Positions 16,999 through 26,429 of a stretch of 64,000 bases of DNA are shown piece after piece (within the stretch, counting starts at the first letter, position 1; each line of letters begins with the position of its first letter). A model generated the notes under the pieces. The model was not told the DNA's origin, ran no database searches, and saw only the letters and a list, made by a program, of their open reading frames with translations. A program made the position numbers and the translations under genes. The DNA is from CAVVYJ01 sp963752495 (GTDB lineage: Bacteria > Pseudomonadota > Gammaproteobacteria > Burkholderiales > Methylophilaceae): contig CAVVYJ010000002.1 in the NCBI GenBank assembly GCA_963752495.1, positions 620,001-684,000 on the forward strand. Reading direction: 5' to 3'.

Positions 16999-17811
16999 TT
17001 ATTTTTTGTCAGTCAGGCCTGGTACATCAATCTTTGCTTTTTCTTTCAAACCGAGCATCATTTTTTCAAGTTTACGTTGTTGTAAGGTACGCTCAATCCC
17101 GTCTTTTACTTTATCGTAAGAAGGTACTTGCGTGGCGCGCGTGTCGATAAGTTTAATGACATGCCAGCCAAATTGCGTTTGCACAGGTGCAGTAGCCAAT
17201 GTATTTTTCTTTAAGCCAACAACCGCCTCACTGAAAGGCTTGACCATGCCTGCAGGTGAGAACCAGCCTAAATCACCACCTTTATCTTTTGAACCTGGAT
17301 CAAGCGATTTTTCTTTTGCAATTTTTGCAAAGTCGCCGCCCTTATTGATTTGGGCTAAAATTTCTTTTGCTTCAGCCTCTGTCTTCACTAAGATGTGGCG
17401 AGCATTGTATTCTTTATCGCCCAATTCTTTTTTGTAATCCTCGTAAGCAGCTTTTTTATCAGCATCCGTAACAGGGTTCTTTTTCATAAAATCCTGCAAA
17501 AACATATTAACTAAAATTTTACGATTAGATAGTTCGCTGTTTACGATGTAATCTTGTGATTTGTCCATGCCTTGGCGCTGTGCTTCTTGCAAGGCAAGCT
17601 CTGAGCCTACAAGCTCATTGATAATCGCAGCTTTAAGGCCATCGCCTTGTTTTTGTCCACGTGCTACAGCGTCCTTTGTAATGTAATCAACCCAACTTTG
17701 TTTGATAGGTTTTCCATTAACTGTGGCGGCAGAATCTGCTGCAAGCGTAATTTGGCAAAAAGATAATGTAGCAAGTGCTGCCAATGTGGTTAAAGTTTTG
17801 TTCATTTTCAT
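16999..17811 (-). CDS. Periplasmic parvulin-type peptidylprolyl isomerase
   Basis: A 270-residue protein. AAGGA before the ATG at 17811 supports this start. A signal peptide (ATLSFCQITLAA) is followed by a SurA-N-like helical chaperone region (residues 25-135) and a PpiC/parvulin domain from about 138 to 230, with NARHILVKTEAEAKEIL, DLGWFSPAGMVKPFSEAV and QTQFGWHVIKLID. It should help fold exported proteins in the periplasm. It is the last gene of the yciB-yciI-bolA-ppiC run on the minus strand. Confidence 0.9.
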   Translation of the reverse strand: MKMNKTLTTLAALATLSFCQITLAADSAATVNGKPIKQSWVDYITKDAVARGQKQGDGLKAAIINELVGSELALQEAQRQGMDKSQDYIVNSELSNRKILVNMFLQDFMKKNPVTDADKKAAYEDYKKELGDKEYNARHILVKTEAEAKEILAQINKGGDFAKIAKEKSLDPGSKDKGGDLGWFSPAGMVKPFSEAVVGLKKNTLATAPVQTQFGWHVIKLIDTRATQVPSYDKVKDGIERTLQQRKLEKMMLGLKEKAKIDVPGLTDKK

Positions 17812-17856
17812 GAATAGTCCTTAAAAAATATTATAAAAAATTGATTTACCCTGAGA

Positions 17857-18120
17857 TTAGATGGTGTCCGCTGGTGAAACTGCGATGATGCTTATCGCAT
17901 GAATATGTTGCGGAATTAAGTCATTAAGTGCTTGATAGATTAAACGATGTCGCATTATTTGTGATTTTTGCGAAAAGTGAGAGCTTACCACTTTTATTGA
18001 AAAATGCCCACCACCACTATTGCCTTTATGTCCGGCGTGCAGGGCGCTATCATCCTTAATCTCAAGGGAAATTGGCTCTAGAACTGCGAGTTTTAAGCGA
18101 ATTGTCTCAGTTAAATTCAT
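17857..18120 (-). CDS. BolA-family protein
   Basis: The 87-residue product has the BolA fold pattern: an N-terminal helix (ETIRLKLAVLEP), the variable loop GHKGNSGGGHFSIKVVS and the core helix RHRLIYQALNDLI, ending HAISIIAVSP. BolA proteins work with monothiol glutaredoxins in iron-sulfur and iron homeostasis, or bind DNA. The conserved Cys or His of the loop is represented by HAGH. It lies 7 bases after yciI. Confidence 0.9.
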   Translation of the reverse strand: MNLTETIRLKLAVLEPISLEIKDDSALHAGHKGNSGGGHFSIKVVSSHFSQKSQIMRHRLIYQALNDLIPQHIHAISIIAVSPADTI

Positions 18121-18127
18121 TTTGCTT

Positions 18128-18427
18128 TTAGGGTAGCGTTTTACGAAAAGGTTTCACCACCACGCTTTTATAAACGCCTGCGCTAACAAATGGGTCAGCA
18201 TCCGCCCACGTTTGTGCAGATTCTAAATCAGCAAACTCTGCGACAATCAGGCTACCAGTAAATCCAGCAGGGCCTGGGTCAACGCTATCTATCGCTGGGA
18301 AAGGGCCCGCTAATAGTAACTTGCCTTGTTTTTGTAGCTCGGCAAGTCGTGCTAAATGCGCCGGCCTAGCATTCATGCGCATTTCAAGGCTGTTTGGAGC
18401 ATCTTCTGCAATGATTGCGTAAAACAT
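18128..18427 (-). CDS. yciI: YciI-family protein
   Basis: The 99-residue protein is a typical YciI: MFYAIIAEDAPNSLEMR, RPAHLARLAELQKQGKLLLAGPFP, then ADADPFVSAGVYKSVVVKPF. The family has a dimeric alpha+beta barrel related to muconolactone isomerase with a putative His-Asp active site; its reaction is not known. It begins 2 bases after the yciB stop, so translation is coupled. Confidence 0.92.
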   Translation of the reverse strand: MFYAIIAEDAPNSLEMRMNARPAHLARLAELQKQGKLLLAGPFPAIDSVDPGPAGFTGSLIVAEFADLESAQTWADADPFVSAGVYKSVVVKPFRKTLP

Positions 18428-18429
18428 GG

Positions 18430-18981
18430 TTATTCCTTCTCGGTTTCTTCTGTAGTTTCGATTAAATACTTTCTCAGCACGATGGTTTGCACAATCATGA
18501 ATAAAAATAGCAAGCCAGTAACGCCAAAAAGCTTGAAGTTAACCCAAGCATCCAAGCTGTAATTAAACGCCACAAATAAATTTAAAAAACCTAACAGGAT
18601 TAAAAAAATCACCCAGATTAAATTTAGCTTATTCCAAGTGCTTTGTGGCGGATTCAGCATTTTACCCATCATTTGCTGAATAAAATTTCTCTTAAAAAAC
18701 AGATTAGCAATCAATAAAACAGCCGCCAGCAGCCAATATAAGACAGTTGGTTTCCACATAATGTAAGTTTGGTCGTGTAGCAAAAGCGTAACGCCACCCA
18801 GCACAGTAATTACAATGCCGTTAATCCACAGCATTTTTTCAACCGTGCCGTGTCTAACCTTGCTGTAAATAATCATTGCAAGCGTTGCTCCAATGGCAAT
18901 TGCTGTAGCGGTAAAAATACCGTAATACTTAAATCCGATAAAAAATAAAATGACCGGAAGCAGGTCAAAAAAAACTTTCAT
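18430..18981 (-). CDS. yciB: Inner membrane-spanning protein YciB (septation protein A family)
   Basis: The 183-residue protein has about five membrane helices and the family marks KVFFDLLPVILFFIGFKYYGIFTATA at the N-terminus, KPTVLYWLLAAVLLIA, and LNLIWVIFLILLGFLNLFVAF. YciB (also called IspZ) supports cell envelope integrity and septum formation. It leads the minus-strand set yciB-yciI-bolA-ppiC and is divergent from the PHP gene. Confidence 0.93.
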   Translation of the reverse strand: MKVFFDLLPVILFFIGFKYYGIFTATAIAIGATLAMIIYSKVRHGTVEKMLWINGIVITVLGGVTLLLHDQTYIMWKPTVLYWLLAAVLLIANLFFKRNFIQQMMGKMLNPPQSTWNKLNLIWVIFLILLGFLNLFVAFNYSLDAWVNFKLFGVTGLLFLFMIVQTIVLRKYLIETTEETEKE

Positions 18982-19043
18982 TTAGGCTCGCTATCTATAA
19001 GGTTTTTCGTAAGTTTGGTGCAGATTTTGCTAGAATACAGGGA

Positions 19044-19916
19044 TTGGATTCTAAAGACAAAATTGTGCCTGCTACCATCGATTTACACTGCCATTCTACC
19101 ATTTCTGACGGATTGTTTTCGCCAGCGGATTTAGTTGCGCATGCGGCAGAGCGTGGCGTTAAAGTGCTCGCGCTCACCGATCATGATGACGTAGGTGGTC
19201 TGCAATCCGCACGAGAAGCTGCGCTTTTGCATAATATTAAGTTTATCAATGGCGTTGAAATTTCTGTGACATGGAAAAAACGTACATTACATATTGTTGG
19301 CTTGAAAGTGAATCCCGATTACGCCCCATTGAAAAACGCTCTGGATGCAGTAAGAACGGGTCGCGATGAGCGTGCGCGTGAAATGGGCGCAGATTTGACT
19401 AGAGTAGGCATTCATGGTGCTTACGAAGGTGCTAAAGCGCTGGCAGGTACCAGTATTATCACACGTACGCATTTTGCCAGTTTTATGGTGCAGGCCGGCC
19501 ATGCAAAAGATAGAAAAACCGTGTTTAAAAAATATCTCGTAAAAGGCAAGCCCGGATATGTTGACCATGCATGGATGAGTCTGGAGCAGGCGGTAACTTT
19601 AATCCGTGATAGTGGCGGCATCGCTGTGATTGCACATCCCGGTCGCTACGATTTGGGCGTGATTAACATGCATTTGCTGATGCACGAATTTAGGACATTG
19701 GGTGGCGCGGCAATTGAAGTGGTGACCGGTAGCCACACGCCGCCACAATATCAACAATTCGCTAAAATCGCGCACCGATTCAGTTTAAAATCCTCGCTTG
19801 GCTCGGATTTTCACGGGCCGGGCATTTCGTTTATGGAAATGGGCTGCATTGCCAACCTGCCTGCTGACTGCGTGCCAGTTTGGGATGATTGGCCAGAGAA
19901 GCAATTCTTAAGTTGA
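19044..19916 (+). CDS. PHP-domain phosphoesterase (RNase AM / YciV type)
   Basis: A 290-residue protein starting at a TTG with CAGGGA before it; a GTG at codon 9 is an alternative. The PHP metal-binding motifs are all present: DLHCHSTISDG, LALTDHDDVGG, FINGVEIS, RTHFASFMV, IAVIAHPGRYD and LGSDFHGPG. Relatives hydrolyse 3',5'-nucleoside bisphosphates and act as a 5'-3' exonuclease in rRNA maturation. It heads the PHP-YciO-M50-trpS-scpAB-rluB gene order typical for betaproteobacteria. Confidence 0.88.
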   Translation: MDSKDKIVPATIDLHCHSTISDGLFSPADLVAHAAERGVKVLALTDHDDVGGLQSAREAALLHNIKFINGVEISVTWKKRTLHIVGLKVNPDYAPLKNALDAVRTGRDERAREMGADLTRVGIHGAYEGAKALAGTSIITRTHFASFMVQAGHAKDRKTVFKKYLVKGKPGYVDHAWMSLEQAVTLIRDSGGIAVIAHPGRYDLGVINMHLLMHEFRTLGGAAIEVVTGSHTPPQYQQFAKIAHRFSLKSSLGSDFHGPGISFMEMGCIANLPADCVPVWDDWPEKQFLS

Positions 19917-19933
19917 TGCAATTTTAAAACTGA

Positions 19934-20557
19934 ATGGCCCAATACTTTGTTATTAATGCAGATAACCCGCAGACGAGACTGATAAAGCACGCGGTGGAGA
20001 TTTTGCGTGAGGGCGGCGTGATTGCGTACCCGACAGACTCCAGCTATGCCCTTGGTTGCATGGTAGGATTTAAAGAGGCACAAGATAGAATCCGTCAAAT
20101 TCGTCAGGTAAGTGAAGGCCAACTTTTTACGTTAATTTGTCGCAACTTGAGTGAGCTTGCAACCTATGCGCAGGTGGACAACAGTCAGTTTCGCTTACTC
20201 AAGGCGAATACGCCTGGAGCATATACCTTTATTTTAAAAGCCACACGCGAGGTTCCTAAGCGCTTGCAACATCCCAAACGCAGCGCTGTCGGCATACGCG
20301 TGCCGAATCATGCCGTAGTACAAGCAATACTGGAGGAGCTTGGTGAGCCGATGTTGAGTATGACGCTGCAAATTAGTGGTGATGATGAGCCGATGAACGT
20401 GGCATGGGAAATTCGTGATAGATTAGAGCATCAACTGGATTTGGTGATTGATTCAGACATCCACCATGTGGGTTTAACAACGGTGATTGATTTGACGGAA
20501 GCGTTGCCGATATTGGTTCGCCAAGGCGCAGCGAGTTCGGCACCATTCGGTTTATAG
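19934..20557 (+). CDS. YciO/YrdC/Sua5-family protein
   Basis: The 207-residue protein has the Sua5/YrdC fold: GGVIAYPTDSSYALGCMVG, KRHP-like RIRQIRQ, then AYTFILKA, and GIRVPNHAVVQAIL. It lacks a C-terminal Sua5 domain and the sequence looks more like YciO than TsaC. TsaC makes threonylcarbamoyl-AMP for tRNA t6A; YciO shows weaker activity of the same kind. It is 17 bases after the PHP gene. Confidence 0.87.
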   Translation: MAQYFVINADNPQTRLIKHAVEILREGGVIAYPTDSSYALGCMVGFKEAQDRIRQIRQVSEGQLFTLICRNLSELATYAQVDNSQFRLLKANTPGAYTFILKATREVPKRLQHPKRSAVGIRVPNHAVVQAILEELGEPMLSMTLQISGDDEPMNVAWEIRDRLEHQLDLVIDSDIHHVGLTTVIDLTEALPILVRQGAASSAPFGL

Positions 20558-20578
20558 AACAGGTTAAAGAATAGGATA

Positions 20579-21214
20579 ATGATGGAACTTAACATCGTAC
20601 AAAAAATTGCTATATATGCACTGCCAATCATATTTGCCATCACCGTGCACGAGGCAGCGCATGGCTATGCTGCAAAATATTTTGGCGATTTAACTGCAGA
20701 AAAATTAGGTAGAATTTCACTTAATCCGCTTAAGCATATCGATCCATTCGGCACCATTTTATTGCCGGCACTCACGGTGATGCTAGGTGGAATTTTATTT
20801 GGTTGGGCTAAGCCAGTGCCTGTTAATTTTGCCAATTTGCGCAACCCAAAAAAAGATATGCTTTGGGTCGCGGCCGCAGGCCCGGCTTCAAATTTAGTCA
20901 TGGCAATTTTTTGGGCTTTCGTCATTAAATTTTCATCTGCTGCCGGCGCGTATGCGCTGCCGATGGAGATGATGGGCAAGGCAGGTGTATCCATTAACAT
21001 TGTGCTGATGGTGTTGAATTTGTTGCCGCTGCCGCCGCTTGATGGTGGACGCATTGCGGTGAGTTTGCTGCCAAATCATTTAGCACGGCCATTCTCAGAA
21101 ATCGAGCGTTACGGCTTTATTATTTTAATCGCACTGCTTTTTACAGGCGTGTTGAATAAAATTTTAGACCCGTTTATTGGGTTTGCTTACCGCATCATTT
21201 TTGGTTTGGTGTAA
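20579..21214 (+). CDS. Site-2 protease family (M50) membrane protease
   Basis: A 211-residue membrane protein with the zinc motif HEAAH in the first helix (TVHEAAHGYAAKYFGD) and the second ligand motif NLLPLPPLDGGRI. About five helices are predicted. It is a short M50B type with no PDZ domain, unlike RseP, so a general intramembrane protease with unknown substrate. It lies 21 bases after the yciO-like gene. Confidence 0.9.
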   Translation: MMELNIVQKIAIYALPIIFAITVHEAAHGYAAKYFGDLTAEKLGRISLNPLKHIDPFGTILLPALTVMLGGILFGWAKPVPVNFANLRNPKKDMLWVAAAGPASNLVMAIFWAFVIKFSSAAGAYALPMEMMGKAGVSINIVLMVLNLLPLPPLDGGRIAVSLLPNHLARPFSEIERYGFIILIALLFTGVLNKILDPFIGFAYRIIFGLV

Positions 21215-21230
21215 ATAAGTCAGTGTCACT

Positions 21231-21239
21231 TGCTATAAT
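21231..21239 (+). promoter_or_regulatory. Extended -10 promoter element of trpS
   Basis: TGCTATAAT is a perfect extended -10, ending 28 bases before the trpS ATG. It would give trpS a start of its own beside read-through from the M50 gene. Confidence 0.45.
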
Positions 21240-21267
21240 AAACATAATTCAATTAAGGTTTTAATCC

Positions 21268-22470
21268 ATGGCAATCGAACGCGTTTTATCGGGCATGCGT
21301 CCAACAGGGAATTTGCATCTGGGGCATTACAATGGCGTACTCAAAAATTGGATACGCCTTCAGCATGAGCAGGAATGTTACTTTTTTGTGGCTGATTGGC
21401 ATGCGCTTACCACGCACTATGACACTCCCGAGATTATAGAAGAAAGCGTGTGGGAGATGGTCATCGATTGGCTGGCAGCGGGCGTTGATCCTGCCAATGC
21501 GACTATTTTCATTCAAAGCCGCGTGCCGGAACATGCCGAACTTCACACATTGCTTTCCATGATTACGCCGCTAAGTTGGCTGGAACGTGTGCCGACTTAC
21601 AAAGACCAGCAAGAAAAACTCGCCAGCAAAGATTTATCCACCTACGGCTTTTTGGGCTACCCGCTGCTGCAAAGCGCGGATATTTTAATTTACAAAGCCA
21701 CGCAAGTGCCAGTGGGCGAAGACCAAGTGCCGCACATCGAGTTTACGCGTGAAATTGCACGCCGTTTTAATCACATTTACGGCAAAGAAAAAGGCTTTGA
21801 AGAAAAAGCCGAAGCCGCGATTAAGAAACTTGGCAGCAAGCGCGGCGAGCTTTACGAAGAATTGAGAAATGCCTATCAGCAAAGCGGCGATGATGAAGCG
21901 TTAGACAGCGCGCGCGCCATGATAGAAGAAGCGCAAAATTTAAGTTTAGGCGATAAAGAACGTTTGCTGGGTTATCTGGAAGGCGGCGGCAAAATGATTT
22001 TAATCGAGCCAGAATACAAGCTGATGCCAGCCAGCAAAATGATGGGTTTGGACGGTCAAAAAATGTCGAAAAGCTACAACAATACGATTTCGTTACGCGA
22101 AGATTTGGACGTTGTCGCTAAAAAAATCAAAACCATGCCGACCGACCCTGCGCGTATTCGCCGCACTGACCCGGGAGACCCGGCAAAATGCCCGGTGTGG
22201 CAATTGCACGAAGTGTATTCGGACGACAACATCAAAGATTGGGTGCAAATCGGCTGCAAAGGCGCGTCGATTGGGTGCATTGAGTGTAAACAACCGGTGA
22301 TAGAGGCGGTAATCAAAGAACTGAAGCCGATTCAAGAGCGCGCCGCGCAATATGCTGAAGACCCAGCCTTGGTGAAAAGCATCGTCGCAGAAGGCTGCGA
22401 AAAAGCCCGCAAACTCGCGCGTGAAACGATGCGGGATGTGCGTGATGCAATGGGTTTGAATTATAGCTAG
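21268..22470 (+). CDS. trpS: Tryptophanyl-tRNA synthetase
   Basis: The 400-residue enzyme has the class I signatures: GNLHLGHYNG (HIGH) near residue 15 and QKMSKSYNN (KMSKS) near residue 264. It is about 65 residues longer than the E. coli protein. The extra length lies between about residues 170 and 245 as a charged helical insert (KEKGFEEKAEAAIKKLG onward), a known long TrpRS form. It charges tRNA-Trp. scpA follows 3 bases after the stop. Confidence 0.95.
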   Translation: MAIERVLSGMRPTGNLHLGHYNGVLKNWIRLQHEQECYFFVADWHALTTHYDTPEIIEESVWEMVIDWLAAGVDPANATIFIQSRVPEHAELHTLLSMITPLSWLERVPTYKDQQEKLASKDLSTYGFLGYPLLQSADILIYKATQVPVGEDQVPHIEFTREIARRFNHIYGKEKGFEEKAEAAIKKLGSKRGELYEELRNAYQQSGDDEALDSARAMIEEAQNLSLGDKERLLGYLEGGGKMILIEPEYKLMPASKMMGLDGQKMSKSYNNTISLREDLDVVAKKIKTMPTDPARIRRTDPGDPAKCPVWQLHEVYSDDNIKDWVQIGCKGASIGCIECKQPVIEAVIKELKPIQERAAQYAEDPALVKSIVAEGCEKARKLARETMRDVRDAMGLNYS

Positions 22471-22473
22471 AGC

Positions 22474-23247
22474 ATGTTAGAAACTACCTTCAAAGCAAAA
22501 ATCAAAGGCGAGAACTTCGGCGAACTGCCGCAGGATTTGTATATTCCGCCTGATGCGCTGGAAGTGTTTTTAGAGACTTTTGAAGGTCCGCTCGATTTAT
22601 TGCTTTACCTTATCCGCAAACACAATCTGGATATTCTCGATATACCCATGGCGCAACTCACTGCGCAATACATGGTGTATGTGGAAAAGATGAAGGTAAT
22701 TAAACTGGAACTGGCGGCAGATTATTTGCTGATGTCGGCGATGCTGATTGAGATTAAATCGCGCATGTTGCTGCCTAAGCCCGTTGAAATTGAAAGTGAA
22801 GACGATCCACGTGCCGAGCTGGTGCGCCGTTTGATGGAATACGAGGCGATTAAGCGCGCGGCTGAGCGTTTGGATGCCATGCCACAAGTGGGCGTGGATA
22901 TTAGCGTTGCGGCTGCTTATTATCAGCATATTAGCGAGATTAAACCGCCAGAAGTGAGTGTGGATGAACTGGTAGAGGCTTGGCGCAATGTGCTCAAGCG
23001 CGCAAAATTGAATTCACACCACAAAATCGGTCGTGAAGAACTCTCGGTGCGTGAGCATATGAGCCAGATTCTGCGACGCTTGAAGCTTGATGGGATGTGT
23101 GAATTTTCAACGTTATTCGACATGGCGAGCGAGGGTGTGGCAAAACTTGTGGTGAATTTTTTAGCGATTTTAGAGCTGGCCAAAGAAGGTTTAATTCGCA
23201 TCACGCAACAACAAGCATTTTCTCCAATTTATATACAAGCAAATTAG
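22474..23247 (+). CDS. scpA: Segregation and condensation protein A
   Basis: The 257-residue product is a ScpA kleisin: FEGPLDLLLYLIRKHNLDILDIP near residue 34, AADYLLMSAMLIEIKSRMLLP near 85, and the C-terminal winged-helix part VVNFLAILELAKEGLIRITQ. ScpA links the SMC heads and works with ScpB in chromosome segregation. It is coupled to trpS (3 bases) and scpB (2 bases). The smc gene is not in the window. Confidence 0.94.
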   Translation: MLETTFKAKIKGENFGELPQDLYIPPDALEVFLETFEGPLDLLLYLIRKHNLDILDIPMAQLTAQYMVYVEKMKVIKLELAADYLLMSAMLIEIKSRMLLPKPVEIESEDDPRAELVRRLMEYEAIKRAAERLDAMPQVGVDISVAAAYYQHISEIKPPEVSVDELVEAWRNVLKRAKLNSHHKIGREELSVREHMSQILRRLKLDGMCEFSTLFDMASEGVAKLVVNFLAILELAKEGLIRITQQQAFSPIYIQAN

Positions 23248-23249
23248 CG

Positions 23250-23801
23250 ATGAGTGAACCTGAAAATATTGTCGAAATGAAGCAGATTATTGAAGCCGCA
23301 CTACTAACTGCTGGCCAGCCATTGAGCTTGGATGACCTGTTGAAACTCTTTGCTGGCCGCATGGAGCGTACAACATTGCGCATGCTACTGGATGAGCTAA
23401 GACAAGATTGGGCTGACAAGACACTAGAACTAGTCACTGTGGCGAGCGGTTATCGCTTTCAAGCTAAGCCTCAGTTTAGTGAATTTATCATGCGCCTCAG
23501 CCCAGAGCGCCAAGCAAAATACAGTCGTGCGGTAATGGAAACGCTCGCGATTATCGCCTATCGCCAGCCGGTGACGCGCGGTGACATTGAGCAAATTCGT
23601 GGCGTTGCGGTAAACCCAAACGTGATGCGCCAATTGCAGGAGCGCGATTGGATTGATGTTGTGGGCACGCGCGAAGTGCCTGGCAGGCCATCTCTTTATG
23701 CCACAACGAAGCATTTTCTAGATGATCTCAATTTACGCTCACTTGCTGAGTTGCCGCCCATTGAAGATTTTGCTCAGAGCGAAATCCCGCTCGATTCATA
23801 A
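23250..23801 (+). CDS. scpB: Segregation and condensation protein B
   Basis: The 183-residue ScpB has two winged-helix domains: MKQIIEAALLTAGQPLSLDDLLKLF at the N-terminus and RAVMETLAIIAYRQPVTRGDIEQIRGV near residues 90-115, ending with GRPSLYATTKHFLDDLNL. It dimerises and binds ScpA in the SMC complex. It is translationally coupled to scpA. Confidence 0.95.
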   Translation: MSEPENIVEMKQIIEAALLTAGQPLSLDDLLKLFAGRMERTTLRMLLDELRQDWADKTLELVTVASGYRFQAKPQFSEFIMRLSPERQAKYSRAVMETLAIIAYRQPVTRGDIEQIRGVAVNPNVMRQLQERDWIDVVGTREVPGRPSLYATTKHFLDDLNLRSLAELPPIEDFAQSEIPLDS

Positions 23802-23861
23802 CAATCTGCTGATAAGCACCGATGTGCGGTAAAATTGCACATTATCCATTAAAGAACTTTC

Positions 23862-25004
23862 ATGGCACGCCCCTTTAAAAAACAGCACGATTCACAACGC
23901 GCAAGCAAAAAACCAGCGCCAAAACCACTCGCAGATGATGCGCTGGAAGGCAATACCTATGCGGATGCTGGCGAGGTTACTTCAACCGGCTCGCAGCGGT
24001 TACACAAATTGCTTGCTTTAGCAGGTTTTGGTTCGCGCCGCGATATGGAAAAGCTGATTGAAAGCGGTCGAGTGACGGTGAACGGGATGATCGCGACTGT
24101 GGGCGCGGCGGTGATTGAGAGTGATATTGTGCGCGTGGATAGCCGGCCAGTGAGGCTTTCCTTTGCCCCTGAGCTGCCGCAGATTTTGATTTACCATAAG
24201 CCAGAAGGCGAGATTGTGAGCGCTGACGACCCGGAAGGCCGCGCCAGCGTGTTTGATAAATTGCCGCGTGTTAAAGGTGCAAAATGGATTGCGATTGGCC
24301 GGCTGGACATTAATACTTCCGGTTTGCTTATTTTTACGACTTCAGGCGAACTCGCTAATCGTTTCATGCATCCTCGTTATGAAGTTGAGCGCGAGTATGC
24401 AGTGCGTATTTTTGGTGAGCTGACCGAAGGCCAAATGTTGCAACTCACGCAGGGCATCGAGTTGGAGGATGGTCCTGCCGCATTTGATGTGATTAGCCCG
24501 CAAGGCGGCGAGGGCGCAAATCATTGGTACCAAGTCATTCTGCGCGAGGGTCGCAATCGCGAGGTGAGGCGTTTGTTTGAGGCATTTCAGTTTCCCGTAA
24601 GTCGTTTGATGCGTGTGCGTTTTGGCCCGGTTAATTTGCCGCCGCGGGTTAAGCGCGGGCAAATGCTCAAGCTGGAGCCGAAAGAAGTGATTGCTATTTT
24701 GGAGTGGGCAGGGCTGGAAGCGCCTAAAGCAGCGCCACGTCAGTTGAGCCAGCGAGAAAAAGACAAACTCACAACGGTGTTTACACCCAAAGAACGCAAA
24801 CAACGTGGCAGTGTGTTAAATCGTCCCCCAAGGGAGGGCCGCGTAGATATTGGCTCGCAGGACAGAGCGAAATCGAATGAATTTAAGCCAAAAGCGCCTA
24901 GAAAACCTTTACAGAATCGACGCGTGCGCGGCGATTTGAGCGCACCACAAAACACAGGGCCAAAGTTGCAAAAGAAAAGTGACAGAAATAGAGGGCGGGG
25001 TTAA
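23862..25004 (+). CDS. rluB: 23S rRNA pseudouridine(2605) synthase
   Basis: The 380-residue protein has an S4 RNA-binding domain (QRLHKLLALAGFGSRRDMEKLI, residues 45-66) and an RsuA/RluB catalytic domain with GRLDINTSGLLIFT, where the Asp is the catalytic residue, and EGRNREVRRLFEAF. A basic, low-complexity tail of about 100 residues follows, as in RluB proteins of this group. It makes pseudouridine in helix 89-93 of 23S rRNA. The gene follows scpB as in many proteobacteria. Confidence 0.93.
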   Translation: MARPFKKQHDSQRASKKPAPKPLADDALEGNTYADAGEVTSTGSQRLHKLLALAGFGSRRDMEKLIESGRVTVNGMIATVGAAVIESDIVRVDSRPVRLSFAPELPQILIYHKPEGEIVSADDPEGRASVFDKLPRVKGAKWIAIGRLDINTSGLLIFTTSGELANRFMHPRYEVEREYAVRIFGELTEGQMLQLTQGIELEDGPAAFDVISPQGGEGANHWYQVILREGRNREVRRLFEAFQFPVSRLMRVRFGPVNLPPRVKRGQMLKLEPKEVIAILEWAGLEAPKAAPRQLSQREKDKLTTVFTPKERKQRGSVLNRPPREGRVDIGSQDRAKSNEFKPKAPRKPLQNRRVRGDLSAPQNTGPKLQKKSDRNRGRG

Positions 25005-25020
25005 TCGCGTCCATCATGTT

Positions 25021-25269
25021 TTATGCGGACTCGCTAGAATTAGTTTTATTCAATTGGGATTTTCTATTTCCGTAATGGCCCAACCCCAGTTTTACTTGCA
25101 CTGCAAGCGCGACAAGCTCTTCACATCCAGACCTCTCAGCCTCGACCAAGACTTTTTCTCGATATAGCGCGTCCGTCATCACTCTGGTTAGTTCCAGTGG
25201 CTCATAGACATGCTCTTGGAACAAAATTTTAAAATTAGCCAATATGCTCAATAAATCGTAACCCATCAT
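25021..25269 (-). CDS. Small protein of unknown function
   Basis: An 82-residue frame with AAAAGAGA just before the ATG pair. It is convergent with rluB with 16 bases between the stops. The sequence MMGYDLLSILANFKILFQEHVYEPLELTRVMTD is mostly helical, with one Cys (ERSGCEEL), and has no motif I know. The good ribosome site, sensible composition and lack of any better gene here support it, but it is short. Confidence 0.55.
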   Translation of the reverse strand: MMGYDLLSILANFKILFQEHVYEPLELTRVMTDALYREKVLVEAERSGCEELVALAVQVKLGLGHYGNRKSQLNKTNSSESA

Positions 25270-25516
25270 TTTCTCTTTTCATGTTTCTTGTTGTTATTGT
25301 CAATTTTTCGACACTTTTTATATCAAACTTTTTAGAAATTCCCAATAAAAAACTAATAACTAATTGTTTTTATTAGATATATTAATTTTAAAATAGTGCG
25401 CCTATAGATATAATTGCAATTAGCATGCCTAAGTGAACTATTGGCCGGGTGCAGAGTGTTATGGATGGGCGATTCAATGGATGGCAAAGCTTATGGAAGC
25501 TTAGCGTGGGGTAAAG

Positions 25517-26429
25517 CTAAAACTTGTTTGAGCTAAGTTCTTCTTTGGTCAGTAAAAATACAAATTCGTTACCTGATGCTACCTCTAGCCAGGTAAACGG
25601 CAGATTAGGATACGCCGCTAAGAGGGCGTCGCGGTTATGGCCGATCTCAACGACTAAAACGCCGTTATCATTTAAGTGGCTAGCAGCTTCGCGCAGAATG
25701 GTATGCGTGTGATCTAATCCTGCCAAGCCCGCTGCCCAACGCAATTTGCGGTTCGTTTTGATACTCGCGTGGCAGGGTTGCCATGCTGGGCGCATCCACA
25801 TAAGGCGGATTGCTAATGATAAGGTCGTATTGCCTACCTTCTAAAGCGTTAAACATGTCTGACTGAATGGCAGTAATCTGATCTTGCAGGCCATAGTTCG
25901 CAATATTGATATTGCACACGGCAATCGCATCGGGGGATATATCAACCACATCAATTGCTGCACTGGGGTAAGCCTGTGCCAGCAACACACCAAGGCAGCC
26001 GCTACCGGTACAGATATCCGCAGCGCTTTCAACCAGTTCCGGGTATTCAATCCAAGGCTGCAAGCCATCTTCAAGAAGTTCTGCAATAAATGAACGCGGC
26101 ACAATGACACGCTCATCCACATAAAATTTTAACCCGCGTAACCAAGCCTCGCGCAGCAAATAAGCTGTTGGAATGTGTTCTGTGATGCGGCGTTCGATTA
26201 AATGTGCGAGTTGTTTGCGCTCGGCCTTTGTAATGACGGCATCGAGGAAATTGTGCAGCGTATCATGTGGTAAGTGTAGCGCACTCATAATGAGCCAGAC
26301 CGCTTCATCGTAGGCGTTATCTGTGCCGTGTCCAAAAAAAATATCAGACTCTTCAAACCGGCTGACGGTAAAACGCAGCCAATCACGAATCGTGAAAAGT
26401 TCATCTACAAGGCGTGGATAATGCATCAT
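25517..26429 (-). pseudogene. prmB: Ribosomal protein uL3 glutamine methyltransferase, frameshifted
   Basis: Reading from 26429 the frame gives a PrmB N-terminus (DWLRFTVSRFEESDIFFGHG), the SAM site (ADICTGSGCLGVLLAQAYP) and the catalytic LIISNPPYVDAP near residue 201. Near 25721-25732 the frame leaves the family; shifting by one base restores it as LAGLDHTHTILREAASHLN and runs to FLLTKEELSSNKF. One extra base explains the break, and the joined protein of about 303 residues is normal length. PrmB methylates Gln150 of ribosomal protein L3. It overlaps the dapE stop by 4 bases. Either a sequence error or a true frameshift. Confidence 0.85.

Noticed and set aside
25270..25516. A hidden gene in the AT-rich gap before prmB
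   Set aside because: No frame of useful length with a start site; the stretch is AT-rich and looks like the promoter region of the 82-residue gene plus the prmB end.
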